64,000 bases of DNA from Amphiduros pacificus (Eukaryota > Annelida > Polychaeta > Phyllodocida > Hesionidae), in the NCBI GenBank assembly GCA_949316495.1, contig OX439009.1, forward strand, positions 17,009,701-17,073,700, read 5' to 3'. This document shows, piece by piece, positions 47,859 through 61,663 of this stretch (positions are counted from its first letter, which is position 1; each line of letters starts with the position of its first letter). A program made the position numbers and the translations under genes. Under the pieces are notes generated by a model. The model searched no databases, had not been told where the DNA came from, and saw only the letters and a program-made list of their open reading frames with translations.

Positions 47859-50236
47859 GTGAGATAACATATATTATAATTTGTATCAAGGGCTAATTTA
47901 AGGGATATTATGTGTTTATATTAAGTTGGATTCATTGATTTATCAGCAAAACACTGTGTATATCGTATTCCGCCAGTTGTGTGGAACCTGACATGTCAAC
48001 ACATGAGCATTGATGAGAGTGAATCTTACACAAAGTAACAGGCCACAGGGCCAGTAGAGGAGATATATACACAGATCAAAACACACCACATTGCTATGTT
48101 AACAAGTACACATGACCATTATTATAGAGGTATTTCCAATAGTTCTTGAAGCTTTTAACATATTTATATATTCTGAATTAACAACAATTTATATAAGAAG
48201 GCAATAATATTAATTGGTATTGTTGTCAGTAAATTTACATGTGCATTAATTTAAGGTTTCAATATGAACATGTAATCATTCATTCTCCATTCATCACATA
48301 AACTTGGTGAATCTTTGAAATGCAGAGGAGGAAAATACATTTTTGTTGAGGTGATGGTTATTTAAACTAATCAGTTTTAATTTTTGGTCAGCCTTGCTTA
48401 TTTTGATTATCTCCATGTATATAATATATGCGTTTCCATAGTATTGCAATTGAAAAATCACTAACAGCGATAAATACTGTTACATTTTGTATATGAACAG
48501 ATCATACCCTTACGTTATTGATGTCTAACATAATACAAAGTGTGAAAGGAAATTAATAAGTTAAGTGATTGATTTAGTCAAACGATCTTTAGCCAGGCAT
48601 ATATATTAATGAAGCATCATATAATCCTGGTCATATCCTCAGCTGCAAGATGTCAGGGTTTAGATTTTCAGGGTTGAGAATATAGAGATATATATGATGC
48701 TCAGAAAAAAATAGGTACAAACACAATTATATTTGTATTATGCATATAGCCCAATTGCTGGATTCTATCTTTGTTTTTTTTTGTAATGGTTAGATTTAAG
48801 AGAGTTGTACAGTTGAGGCTTCCATTTTTTTGACAGTTCCAGTTTGTAGTTTTTAAGAGACAAGATGGTTATCACATTTGTTATATTATATACAATAAAT
48901 AAGTCTGTTGTCCATAGTGTTACAAAACATCCCAGTATACAGAAAAAATACCAAGATTATGTATTCTTTATCAAATCTGGGCTCCACTTATGATAACCTT
49001 TATGTTTTTACCATCTTTAGGCACTAAATGATCTTAGCGGTTGATGTGCCTCTAAGCGACCATTCATTCATTCCACTTATGATATATGAGATGAAGATAA
49101 ACCAAAGTATTGTGGCAATCTTTCATATTCTTTTATAAGGGTACAGTGAAAATATTTTATATTTTATATTAGAAAACATTGGAGATTGTAACAATGTATT
49201 CATATTTGTATTTACAGACCTGTGTTAAACGTATATTAATATTAAAATGTTATAAGAGGCAGTTAGAATATTGTGCACCTATAAAACTCAGATTTTGCTG
49301 AGAACATTACAATTTGTAGATTTCTGAAAGATTGTTTTATCAGTTAATTATAATTGATTTGGAAACATCTCAGAAAAGTGTTAACCCATGTTATACTATC
49401 AGCACAAAAATATATTTAGGCAGCTGGAATCAAGAAGGCTTTGAATGCACCAAGATATCAGCTTTAGTTATAATTGTTGTCAGTCAGTAAACTTGCGTGC
49501 CTGAACATATACATCTGCAACATATAATCTATTCTTTAGCATGTCTAGTGCTCGAGGAGTATACAGTCAATACAAATAAGAAACTATCTAAACACAGAAT
49601 TGACCAAGGATATGGACTCTTATTTTATAACAACAAATTGATCTTTTCATCGATAGACTGCAACTTAAAACATATTTGATCAAGGATATAGACTTTTATA
49701 CTATCTTTCAAATTGATCTTTCATGAAAGTTATTTGGGTAGAAAAAGTCAATATGATGTTTATATATATATTCATTAAGATAAATGTTCAGATTTATTTG
49801 ATCAAAGTTCAGGATCTTTAGTTTTCATGGACTGTTATGATATAAAAAAATTTTTGAAATAAACTTGTAGAGAGCTGTTTTTTAGAGGATCATAGTAATT
49901 ATTCAAGTGTCTCATATGCATCTTTCACTTATTAGCATGTTAAGCACACCACTCATATGATCTTTTAAACTGTTATGAGTAGCATTACAAACATTCTTAC
50001 TTTAAGTCAGTAGAACCCATCAGTCTGGTTTTTTTGTAAACAGCGCACAGGCAATACTGTGATCCTTAATATTAGCATGATTGATATAATTGGCTAGAAA
50101 TAGTTGGGTTATTATGTCTGAGATGTTTGTTGGGATGAGATAGACTTATGAAAAAACACAAAATTAAGTCGTCAATTGTTGTTATTGATTTCAGTTGTAA
50201 TTGTTGATTTCAGTTCTAAGATGTAATTCTTAGCAC
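47859..50236. other. No gene recognised; probably intron or intergenic
   Basis: AT-rich sequence. Open frames are short and lack splice-site or domain support. Confidence 0.55.
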
Positions 50237-50915
50237 CTTTGTAACCCGTGGGTGTGGATCTGGGGAGTGTAATCTGTTTGTGTGGATCTGGGGAGTATAA
50301 CCTGTGGGTGTGGATCTGGGGAGTGTAATCTGTTTGTGTGGATCTGGGGAGTGAAATCTGTTTGTGTGGATCTGGGGAGTGTAACCCGTGGGTGTGGATC
50401 TGGGGAGTGCAACCCGTGGGTGTGGATCTGGGGAGTGTAACCCATGGGTGTGGATCTGGGGAGTGTAACCCGTGGGTGTGGATCTGGGGAGTGTAACCCG
50501 TGGGTGTGGATCTGGGGAGTGTAATCTGTTTGTGTGGATCTGGAGAGTGTAATCTGTTTGTGTGGATCTGGGGAGTGTAACCCGTGGGTGTGGATCTGGA
50601 GAGTGTAATCTGTTTGTGTGGATCTGGGGAGTAATCTGTGGGTGTGGATCTGGGGAGTGTAACCCGTGAGTGTGGATCTGGGGAGTGTAATCTGTTTGTG
50701 TGGATCTGGGGAGTATAATCTGTTTGTGTGGATCTGGGGAGTGTAATCAGTGGGTGTGGATCTGGGGAGTGTAACCCGTTGGTGTGGATCTGGGGAGGGT
50801 AACCCATGGGTGTGGATCTGGGGAGCGTAACCCGTGGGTGTGGATCTGGGGAGCGTACCCGTGGGTGTGGATCTGGGGAGCGTAACCCGTGGGTGTGGAT
50901 CTGGGGAGTGTAATC
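50237..50915 (+). repeat. 28-bp minisatellite, about 24 copies
   Basis: Unit GTAACCCGTGGGTGTGGATC plus TGGGGAGT. Two main types alternate: ACCCGTGGGTG and ATCTGTTTGTG. The period is not a multiple of three, so the minus strand cycles through all three frames of the same repeat; this is not a gene. Confidence 0.95.
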
Positions 50916-51371
50916 TGCTGTTATGGACCATGAGAAAATAATCTATACGATGGGTTTTTGCTTGTGATCAGTTCATTGTGATTAGAAGTCAGCATATTTC
51001 CCCCACTGCTCTGTTGCTTGGTCTTGATTAAGATAGGTATGAATATTTCATCACAATAGACCCACAGTTCTACTGCAGGCAGGTCACACCAGATGGTATA
51101 CCAGCAGCTCAGACTACTTTCATCAGGCAATTTTCATGAGTGTAGGGAATTCTACATCTTTTAACCTTTCATGGGGAATATTTTACCTCATCATTAAATG
51201 TATAATGTTTTGCCTGTTGAGTTGAATACATTCACAAATGAAGTGCATACAGGTTCTGATGCTGCACTATAATTTTACCATTTTAGGCTGTTGACATTAA
51301 TATTTTTTTGTCATTTGCACATGTTGAAAATTAATTTATTGATCATTTATTTTTTAATCAGGGAATCAAAC

Positions 51372-53105
51372 CAAGCATGAATCAGGTACCAGCTTTTAGG
51401 ATGAATCAGGTACTAGCTTTGAAGATGAATCACTGAGAATCAGGTACTAGCTTTGAGGATGAATCAGGTACTCGCTTTGAGGATGAATCAGGTACCAGCT
51501 TTGAGGATGAATCAGGTGTACTAGCTTTGAGGATGAATCAGGTACCAGCTTTGAGGATGAATCACTGAGAATCAGGTACTCGCTTTGAGGATGAATCAGG
51601 TACTCGCTTTGAGGATGAATCAGGTGTACTGGCTTTGAAGATGAATCAGGTATTAGCTTTGAGGATGAATCAGGTGTACTGGCTTTGAGGATGAATCAGG
51701 TGTACTGGCTTTGAGGATGAATCAGGTGTACTGGCTTTGAGGGTGAATCAGGTACTAGCTTTGAGGATGAAACAGGTACCAGCTTTGAAGATGAATCAGG
51801 TACTAGCTTTGAAGATGAATCAGGTTCTAGCTTTGAGGATGAATCAGGTACTAGCTTTGAGGATGAATCAGGTACTAGCTTTGAGGATGAATCAGGTACT
51901 AGCTTTTGAAGATGAATCAGGTACTAGCTTTGAGGATTAATCAGGTGTACTGGCTTTGAGGATGAATCAGGTACTCGCTTTGAGGATGAATCAGGTACTA
52001 GCTTTGAAGATGAATCAGGTACTAGCTTTGAGGATTAATCAGGTGTACTGGCTTTGAGGATGAATCAGGTACTAGCTTTGAAGATGAATCAGGTACTAGC
52101 TTTGAAGATTAATCAGGTGTACTGGCTTTGAGGATGAATCAGGCACTCGCTTTAAGGATGAATCAGGTACCAGCTTTGAGGATGAATCAGGTGTACTAGC
52201 TTTGAGGATGAATCAGGTACCAGCTTTGAGGATGAATCACTGAGAATCAGGTACTCGCTTTGAGGATGAATCAGGTACTCGCTTTGAGGATGAATCAGGT
52301 GTACTGGCTTTGAAGATGAATCAGGTATTAGCTTTGAGGATGAATCAGGTGTACTGGCTTTGAGGGTGAATCAGGTACTAGCTTTGAGGATGAAACAGGT
52401 ACTAGCTTTGAAGATGAATCAGGTGTACTAGCTTTGAGGATGAATCAGGTGTACTAGCTTTGAGGATGAATCAGGTACTAACTTTTGAAGATGAACCAGG
52501 TACTAGCTTTGAGGATTAATCAGGTGTACTGGCTTTGAAGATGAATCAGGTACTAGCTTTGAGGATGAATCAGGTGTAATAGCTTTGAGGATTAATCAGG
52601 TGTACTGGCTTTGAGGATGAATCAGGTACTAGCTTTGAAGATGAATCAGGTACTAGCTTTGAGGATGAATCAGGTGTACTAGCTTTGAGGATGAATCAGG
52701 TACTAGCTTTTGAAGATGAACCAGGTACTAGCTTTGAGGATTAATCAGGTGTACTGGCTTTGAGGATGAATCAGGTACTCGCTTTGAGGATGAATCAGGT
52801 ACTAGCTTTGAAGATGAATCAGGTACTAGCTTTGAGGATTAATCAGGTGAACTGGCTTTGAGGATGAATCAGGTACTAGCTTTGAAGATGAATCAGGTAC
52901 TAGCTTTGAAGATGAATCAGGTACTAGCTTTGAGGATGAATCAGGTACTAGCTTTGAGGATGAATCAGGTACTCGCTTTGAGGATGAATCAGGTACTAGC
53001 TTTGAGGATGAATCAGGTACTCGCTTTGAGGATGAATCAGGTGTACTGGCTTTGAGGGTGAATCAGGTGTACTAGCTTTGAGGATGATTCAGGCACTGAC
53101 GCTCC
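51372..53105 (+). repeat. 24/26-bp minisatellite, about 70 copies
   Basis: Unit GAATCAGGTACTAGCTTTGA plus GGAT (24 bp), alternating with a 26-bp form with GGTGTACTAGC. Marker units with ATCACTGAGAATCAGG at 51,561 and 52,236 repeat at 675 bp, showing block duplication. Between 50,916 and 51,371 nothing is recognised. Confidence 0.95.
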
Positions 53106-53119
53106 CAAGGTATACAAGT

Positions 53120-53880
53120 CATTATCTTACTATCTGGCATACCGTAGATGTTGCACCAGATGGTTTGGCAATCCTGAGTGTGGCATTCTTCAGGTGTGGC
53201 ATCAGATGGTCTGGCAATCCTGGGTGTGGTATTATATGGTGTGGCATTCTCAGGGTATGGCACCAGATGGCCTGGCAATCCTGGGTGTGGTATTATATGG
53301 GGTGGCATTATATGGTGTGGCATTATATGGTGTGGCATTCTCAGGGTATGGCACCAGATGGTCTGGCAATCCTGGGTGTGGTATTATATGGTGTGGCATT
53401 CTCAGGGTATGGCACCAGATGGTCTGGCAATCCTGGGTGTGGTATTATATGGTGTGGCATTATATGGTGTGGCATTATATGGTGTGGCATTCTCAGGGTA
53501 TGGCACCAGATGGTCTGGCAATCCTGGGTGTGGTATTATATGGTGTGGCATTATATGGTGTGGCATTATATGGTGTGGCATTCTCAGGGTATGGCACCAG
53601 ATGGTCTGGCAATCCTGGGTGTGGTATTATATGGTGTGGCATTATATGGTGTGGTATTATATGGTGTGGCATTCTCAGGGTATGGCACCAGATGGTCTGG
53701 CAATCCTGGGTGTGCTATTATTATATGGTGTGGCATTCTTCAGGTGTGGCACCAAATGGGCTGGCAATCACGGACGTGACATTATATGGTGTGGCATTAT
53801 ATGGTGTGGCATTATATGGTGTGGCATTATTTGGTGTGGCATTATTTGGTGTGGCATTATTTGGTGTGGCATTCTCCATG
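53120..53880 (+). repeat. Nested minisatellite (18-bp unit inside longer blocks)
   Basis: Runs of TGGTGTGGCATTATA are grouped into blocks that begin CTCAGGGTATGGCACCAGAT and contain GGTCTGGCAATCCTGGGTGT. Four to five blocks of about 60-130 bp differ in the number of inner units. The last part carries ATTATTTGG variants. Confidence 0.92.
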
Positions 53881-55356
53881 ATAAGGCCATATCTTGTGGT
53901 TAAGCGGCCTCATATGTTCCTGGCGTATGGACTATGATCAGTTTAAAATATTGTTATCTTAAGAACTGTATTAAAGCTTATTTTGGTCATTTTCAGGTTT
54001 TTTCAATATATAGGTACATATCAATAATCATAGCGAAATATATGATAAGTCATGCATAAACCATCTGAATATTGTACACTTAGAATACCAAATAAGAATA
54101 TTATCATGTTAGAGCAAAGCATCTGTCCTTATACAAATAGATTTTCCACCTAAAATATTAGATTAAATGAAGAAACCTTTAAAATCAGAGTAATCCCATG
54201 TGGGTCATCTCATCCTTAACACCTTCACTGAGAAGTAATAAAGCAATTTTATAGAAAACGTATTCTCATGAATATGATTCTCCAACTAAGAATAAGTTGG
54301 AGGTGAAACCCTGTGTATCTGAAGCAGGTTTAGACCATAAATCCTTTACATAACAGGAAACAAAGGACTAACTAGTAGGTAAGGCACAAATTGGCAGGAT
54401 TTAATATCAGTATTCACAAGTAGGTTCTTTAGATTAAGGTTATACTGCACACTCAGGTGGTATATAAATATCTTTGTCCTGAAATATTCAAAGACATTTA
54501 TTAAGGTTTCAAAGGTTCCCTCTTCTAGTTTTTGATCATGTTAGGGTTTTTGTTTATAAGATTTTAAAAAAAACCTTAATAGAATATTCCATATAGTTGT
54601 AGGCGTTACTCAAATGCTTACATTTGGCTAAATACTAACCATTAAGTTATATTTTGTATTTTAAAAATGTATAATTAATAATATATACACATCCAGTTGT
54701 CTGGTAACAAATCATCCAGAGTCCTTGAGGAGGTGTCAAACTAGACTGATGTGTTGTTATTTGGTTGAATGCTGTAGTGAAGGTTGACTTGGCAGCCCAG
54801 AGCATACCACAAATGCAGTGTGTAAATATACACAGATAATATACATGCACATGTTTTGGGCTGTGTAAATAATTCATGTTCTAACATGTCATAAGTCTGT
54901 GACTTCCAACACTCAAATATGTAGACTACCTCTTAGATTAAATCACAGCCCAATTACATTGATCAAATACCCCTTGCTAAAATACAAATATTTACTCTTC
55001 AATTTATTTAATTGATATATAATAGAATTATTTATATAATGACATGTGACCTGTGATTTCATGTTGAGAAGAGCATTGGAGGAGGGTATTTCAACTGGAT
55101 TGCTCGTTTTGTACAATTATGTAAGACTTTTTTTGACAAGATAACATTAAAGATGAAATGAAAGGGATTAAAGTTTCATCTATCTTGGTTGGTTAGCATT
55201 CATTTCTTTCTGCTTTAATTTCAAAAGAAAAACTAAGTATCAATCTGTCAGTCATGATAAAATGCACTAAACAAAAGTTGTAATCAATTAGCAGAAGGCA
55301 AATCAATATAAACATGGGCCATTCAAGATTTCTCCTGATCGACTCTTGACAGGACT
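53881..55356. other. No gene recognised
   Basis: AT-rich, no repeat array and no supported exon on either strand. Confidence 0.55.
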
Positions 55357-55656
55357 TCATTTCTGTTGCATGCTGGGAGGGATTTTTGGATGATCAGCAA
55401 AGCAGAACACATCCTGCAGAAGTGTTAAGTTAACACCAATACTCAATCTACTTTTTATTCGTCCATTAGTTCTGTCTGATTGAACATTCACATATTTCAT
55501 TTCTCCTTTAATGGAACTTAACACTTTAAAGTCTCCAGAAAATTTTGCATGTCCAGACATTATTCTTATTATGGCTCTAGGACAATTTGGAAAAATGTAA
55601 ATGTCTGTATCAATTTCAGATAAGTTCACAACTTTGTTGAAATCACATACTGCCAA
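55357..55656 (-). other. Possible unrecognised coding exon
   Basis: A 99-residue open frame with even amino-acid use (for example KVVNLSEIDTDIYIFPNCP, FKVLSSIKGEMKYVNVQSD, DVFCFADHPKIPP), preceded on its strand by an acceptor-like TTGGCAG and ending in TGA. I do not recognise the family. It may be the last exon of an unknown minus-strand gene, a retrocopy, or chance. Confidence 0.3.
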
Positions 55657-56130
55657 TTCAGTGAAATGAGATGATATAGTCTATATTTTGTAAAAAAATC
55701 TTTTGGATGTTTACACGAACAAACTGTACTATGCAAACTAATAGATATTTTAATGTAATGTGTAGAACCATGGATCACTTCATGTTGCTTCTATTCTGAA
55801 TATGAAATTTGATATTTTGCATACAATTGATTGCTAAACTGCAATATAAAAAAGTGGTACAAAAGTGTCACTCCAATTTGTCAAGTGTGCATTATTGGAA
55901 TGGGAGAGATAGAATCGGTGGATCATACAATCATGACGGTGACTTAATGTGTGCAGACAGTCACGCTTGATTGAACTCATATCTTAACATATTTACAGAG
56001 GTATTGTATTCATCCAAAACAGGTGCAAGCAAATATTTCTCATATATATATTTACTTGATTTTTTATCATTTATATCTTGGTAATGTATAAGCATAATAA
56101 AAAATGATAAAAAATCTAGTCCACAAATAT

Positions 56131-56132
<2 letters not shown>

Positions 56133-56195
<63 letters not shown>
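56133..56195. repeat. (TG)n microsatellite
   Basis: About 31 TG units. The flanks 55,657-56,132 and 56,196-58,847 hold no gene I can support. Confidence 0.95.
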
Positions 56196-56198
<3 letters not shown>

Positions 56199-58847
56199 AT
56201 ATAATATATAATATCTTTTATTAGTAAATCAGTTATAATATAAAAGCTTTTAGCATTACATTGAATAACTTGCAAAATAGGATGCAACACCCCTTGCCTT
56301 AGGCACTTAGGGTACATAAACTGTCAGATTAATACATATTCATTTTTGAAGATTGATCACAAAAAATATTTCTTGAAAAAACTTAAGAAATGCAAGCATG
56401 ATCATTTGATAGGAATCAATTATATACAGTGCTAGCTGTCCAAAAGACCTTTAAAATACAATCAGCATTCTTTTTTTTTTCAAATTGTTTGTTTGGCAGC
56501 CAAATTTCTATAAAACAATGCAGATAGAACAATGGTAGTTAATGCAATTAATCGTACTAGGCGCTCCAAACATCAAGCTAATAAAATTCAAAGTTAGATG
56601 ACGTCACTACTGCAAGTGACACAAACATTTGGATTATATACGTTTGAATATGGGTTGTATGTGACATGGTATTATATGCAATGTGGCATTCCAGTAGACA
56701 GAATGGATCTCTTTGTTTATTATGTTTTGTCATTATTTGCCATGCTGTCTGTTGCCATCACACTTGTATCACTAGCAACAAGCCTCCATAGTGAAAGCTG
56801 TAACACATAGAGATTCAAAACTAAGGTTTTGTTTGTCTTAATTATTGATCATATTTGTAATGATCGATCTCCAACCAAACAGAACACCTGCAGTAATATT
56901 ATCAGAAACTTTATATTGCCAAATGCTATTACAACTGTATGTAGTATGCTTAATGTTTTCCCAGAAAATATATCATCGACGTAATCAATATTTTTGCCTA
57001 ATAGAAGATTGCTGAAGATTCTTTGTAATTTGGTTTTAAAATTTGTGTGATACAACATTAAGTTGAATTGAATCGGAACGTTTGCTGCTTTCCAGAATGA
57101 GCTGTTTGAGTTGATGTTAATTAAGCATCTTTATGATGTTTGGTGGGATCAGTGTGGCGACTGTGCGGCTTGCCATGCATTATGCACAGTTTTTTTTTTG
57201 CTTTGAGATCAGGAAATGGTGTAAACCCAGTGATGTGAATTCAGCTGGATCCATTAACACATGCGAAGAAGGAGAAATGAAAATATCTAATCAATGCTAT
57301 TTGGTGACATTTAGTTCCACAAGGTTTTATGGGCAATCTAATATGTGTGTTTATATATATATATATCCTATTGTTAGATTTATTATGTGTGACAAATTAC
57401 ACCAGATTCTACTCGCTCAAAGTCCTTCTCCCCCGAGACCAGAGAGCTGAGGATCGCTTTGATATCATAACCTTATAATCATCCACCTGTTCAGTTAGAT
57501 CAATAACAAGGGAAATTCTCCACAAGGGGAATGATGGGAGGTTGTCATGGCAACGCATCAACATAACATGGGTGCCAGACCTGAGATGATAAACATGCTT
57601 TGTCAAGGGTGAAATAGAAATAGATGATTCGTGATCACAAATAAATAGGCTGATAATTCATTTTTTCTGAGTAGCAGGTGACATGGGTGATGGTTTTTTA
57701 CAAGTGTTTGGACCTGGGCTCATGACAACAACGCTAAGTGGTTGTGGGGTGTAGTCAGGTGACATTGATTGGTTGTGCTGAGTGTTATGCAATATGATTG
57801 GGTAGTGACATGTAAGTCTTCAGGGGCAGCCAACATTCAATGTTAACTTTTTTACTTGTCTGTCAGTATGGTGAGCCATGGCCACCAGGAAACTTGTATA
57901 TATACGGTTGTCAGCCAAGCAGGTCTGTGAGATACATGAAATCAGGATTGGTTAATTACATATTGATCCATATGATAAAGCTTGATTACTTTAAATTTTA
58001 ATAAATGTCATAGTCCATATGAAAAATATAATGGAATCATGTACATTTTGACAACTTGGTGAGAACTTAATAATTGAGGACTTTTTATTGAATAATAATT
58101 GCATGAGCAATCATTGGTTGAGAAGTGAGTGTTAGATTGCTTGTAATTATCATTCTTTTTATTCTATGATCATCTGTTAGTCCTTATTGTACCAATTGTG
58201 CTCAAATAATTTTTCTGAAGAAGAATTTATCAGACAGTTACCATGGTTACAAGACACCTGTGGCAATATAAAGCATAAAATACTGTATAGGAATTTAACA
58301 TCAATCTTTTAATAGATTTATTTATATTGATTGGTGACATAGAATTTAAATGCATTATAATGATATGTGGGAATAATGCAATAAAATTCCTGTATTAATA
58401 TTGTATGATGTGTGATGGAAATAGCAGCAGTGTGAATAATAAATGAGGCAATATCGCATCATTATGTCAACTCTTTTGTTCCTATGAATACTGGCAGTGA
58501 TTGCCATATAATGACACTCTCAATAATTGTTTTTTTCTCAAACAAATGCGTTCTCATTTAACTTTAATTTGTATTGAATCATTCTTTTTGAAAACAAATT
58601 GATGTAAGTGTTGGTCAATGACAGGAACCTTGATTAACTGTCAGAGATTTATTTGGTTCTGCTCAAATGCACAGGTATGACAACTGTATTTCCAGGTGTT
58701 TTGGCCGAGCATCATTTTGTTCATGTATTATACATGACATATAAAGGTCATGTACTTTATTTTAGCAGTCTCCAGTTGGATAAGTTCGTGTTAGTTGTTT
58801 CATACTATCACACTGGGCTCAGTTTTCTCATTTAGTGGCGTAATGGT

Positions 58848-58883
58848 TGACCTTAGTTGACCTCAGTTGACCTCATTTGACCA
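58848..58883 (+). promoter_or_regulatory. Four TGACCT half-sites at 10-bp spacing (DR4 series)
   Basis: TGACCT at 58848, 58858 and 58868 and TGACCA at 58878, each separated by four bases. On the other strand this reads as AGGTCA direct repeats with 4-bp spacers, the DR4 arrangement recognised by RXR heterodimers such as TR and LXR. It lies 0.7 kb upstream of the coding exon at 59,536. It may also simply be a 10-bp microsatellite. Confidence 0.45.
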
Positions 58884-59497
58884 CAAATACTAGGAGATGT
58901 TTGGCACAGTCTGTTTTTCACACATTGTAAATTGTGTGCGACAGCTGGCTGAGATCAAAGTATGTTGCTAGAATAATTAATGAAAAGTGGTAATTAGAAA
59001 ATAAGCTAACACTGGTGACTAATAATGTTAATATGGATTTTTAAACAAAATAAAGAAAGAAAAATGTACTTAAACTCTGCCTAGATACTAGTCTGAGATA
59101 TTTAAAAGCTATTGAAATATTTAACATAGAATATCATGCTCAATGGTTTTAGGAAATTTATTATTTTACAGGATAACAACTGAGTATGGTCTCAACATCA
59201 AGTTCTTATCATGAACACCTGAGAAAGTCACAAATACAATGTACACCATTTTGTCACGCATGATTAACAGCAAAGTCACAGTGTGATCCTATTGTGTCAC
59301 GCACATGATAGGTGTGGCTGAATGACACCATAGTTTGGTCATACATGAGATAATGTGGTCACTTTTATATGTATAACAGGATGACGTTATGCAACATTCT
59401 ACAGGTTTTTCTTTTCCAATATGTTCAAAATGTAATTTTCTCATACTAGTATTTCTGAGCTGGTTATCACATGTTTGATTTGCTTGTGTATTTTCAG

Positions 59498-59788
59498 ACT
59501 TGATGCATAGAAGCAGGAAGTAGGAGCAGTGCACCATGGGAGCAGGTGCGTCTATGGAGAATGAGGAGGGAGGGGGCGGAGGTCAGCGCCCCCCTACCGG
59601 CCGGTCTGGCGGTAGTCGCCCCGGGAGTCGCCCTGGGAGTCAACCGGGCTCAGGTCGGACCACACCCACAGGACGGTACCCATCATCACGCAGGGGCAGC
59701 ATCACAAGTATGGCCACTCTCAGATCCGCATTCAAATCGGCCAAGGTCCCCCCTTCTGGACTCCGTAAAATGAGAGCAGCTGCCTTAG
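59498..59788 (+). CDS. Cupredoxin-like gene, first coding exon (ATG at 59,536)
   Basis: Acceptor tgtattttcag at 59497, 38 nt of 5' UTR, then GTGCACCATGGGAG, a good start context with G at +4. It encodes MGAGASMENEEGG, a Gly/Pro/Ser/Arg-rich tract and KVPPSGLRKMRAAALG. The donor TTAG|GTTAGG leaves phase 1. Strikingly CpG-rich compared with its flanks. Confidence 0.78.
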
Positions 59789-60136
59789 GTTAGGCTTTTT
59801 AAAAATCCTTGTATGACTCTATTTTGTTCTGGGTTGGTTTTTTTTCAGTTATGATTTTATCCCGGAACAAGTATACAAAATTTATTATTAGCATGATTAG
59901 GAAGTTTCTCCTGTTGATATGTGTATGACTTAATCAAATCAAATTTTCCCCAAAATTGGAGAAAAAAAATCCATTCTTCTAAATTCATTTATTCTTTAGG
60001 CATAAGTAATAGGCATAAGTAAAAAAAAAATTGCTTATATCAGCATCTATTTTAATATGAAAATAATAATAATCATTGTATCATAATGATAAAAAAAATA
60101 GTCTGTAACTTCAAATATTTATAAATGTCATTTCAG

Positions 60137-60270
60137 GACGCAAGACAGCATGCCAAGTATCAATAGACAAAACAGGATTTTCTTTACAACATATTCGCAT
60201 ATGTGAGGGACAGACAGTAGGCTTTGAGTGGACTACACCCGAAGGAGGTCAAGGATTCAATGTCACACAG
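60137..60270 (+). CDS. Cupredoxin-like gene, exon 2
   Basis: Acceptor gtcatttcag, phase 1 entry, RKTACQVSIDKTGFSLQHIR and ICEGQTVGFEWTTPE, ending FNVTQ; donor CAG|GTCAGA, phase 0. Start of cupredoxin-like unit 1 (F-x-x-x-x-I-x-x-x-EGQTVGFEW). Confidence 0.78.
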
Positions 60271-60883
60271 GTCAGAAACAATAAGACATAGTGACTTGAT
60301 TTGTTATGTTGGTCACATCACTTCTGTCTTGTGGGCTTGACTTGATTGTGAGAGGGATGTTAGGGCATGTTAGAGGGCAGCACAAATCTATGATAATACA
60401 TAAATAAACTGATAAACAGAACACCACTTAGAAGTTTAGTAAATGCTTCTTCCATAAAAACTTTGTATTGCATGAATGACTTGTTAGCTTGAAAGAAAAG
60501 TATTACATCATATGTGACATCATATGTACTCATAAAAAACTCAAAACGTTAGACACTACTAACTGTCCCAAATTGGGACAGTAAACCACCTCTAAGGTGT
60601 CTGTATGCTGTGGCCAGAATTCGGGTCCTAAATCACTGGATATATATGTTTGTTGTTTTGGTTTCCCTGTTCTATATTTTCAAGAACCAATCAGAGCAAT
60701 CCTCCAATAATTAGTGACATTATTCACCCACTGCACAAACCCATTTCAACGAGAGGGCCTTGATTGTCCTAAATTTATTTGAGCAATGATTGTCTATCAA
60801 AACGATTATCCTCCCTATCATTCTTGATGCTTCATATTTGATTTGTCTCATTCAAGATGCTTCATTTATGATTTATATTTAAG

Positions 60884-61002
60884 GTTGTCCATGATGGAGA
60901 GCAATACAGACCAGTCATTGGAGGTTTTAACAGTGGCCCCCTTTCCAAAGACGGATTCTTTGAGCAGCAGTTTAATTTGGTTGGGGAATACAAATTTGTG
61001 AG
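60884..61002 (+). CDS. Cupredoxin-like gene, exon 3
   Basis: Acceptor tatatttaag, phase 0, VVHDGEQYRPVIGGFNSG and FFEQQFNLVGEYKFV; donor AG|GTGAGT, phase 2. QQFNLVGEYKFV matches the late strands of a cupredoxin fold. Confidence 0.78.
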
Positions 61003-61663
61003 GTGAGTAGGACCTTGGTCATGACACTTGCACATAATTTGCAGCTGTACTTTTTGTGGTTAATATTCATAAGATGGGTCAGGCATCTTGCCAGATTGTG
61101 GGATGAGGAAAGAGGGAATGGTGAACCCAAGGGTATAATAATAATGGCATCCAGGGTAAAAGTATTGGTCTTAAGACATGCCCTGACTTAACAGAGAGAT
61201 AAGACCATCTAACCCTTCATGAACCTTGCTGCCAAGAACATGCTATCATCACCAACAGCTACATGGTCAAAACATGGCAGCTCACGGCAAATACACTGGA
61301 GTTCTCAACATGGAGATAACATGGATAGTGATAGATACTATATTAAGTGAATATCAGCATATGTTAACTTAATGGTAGTCTGAAACAATTTGTAATAAAG
61401 AATTATAATTTGATATCTACTTTTATGATTACTTTATAAACATTTTTTTTCCTTCAAAATTTGCGTGTTCATTTTCACTTACTACATGTACATGTAATTA
61501 ACTCATGATTCACACAAGCCATAAAAAGTTCTTTGTTTGATTGAATGTGTAATATTTGTCACCAAAGCCAGGACTGGAGTCGATCTGCCTATATTGTGTA
61601 TATTGTGTCCACCATGTGACTAACTCATGACTCGTTAACACACACTATATGTACACACACCTC

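Noticed and set aside
50172-50931. Open frames over 200 codons on the minus strand
   Set aside because: Produced by the 28-bp minisatellite, which shows the same motifs in all three frames.
53078-53937. Three overlapping plus-strand frames of 233-247 codons
   Set aside because: Nested minisatellite; all three frames are open and repeat the same few residues.
56598-56810. Small plus-strand frame with a hydrophobic stretch (LSLFAMLSVAITLVSLATSL)
   Set aside because: No splice sites, start context or homologue that I can recognise; a single membrane-like stretch is common by chance in AT-rich DNA.
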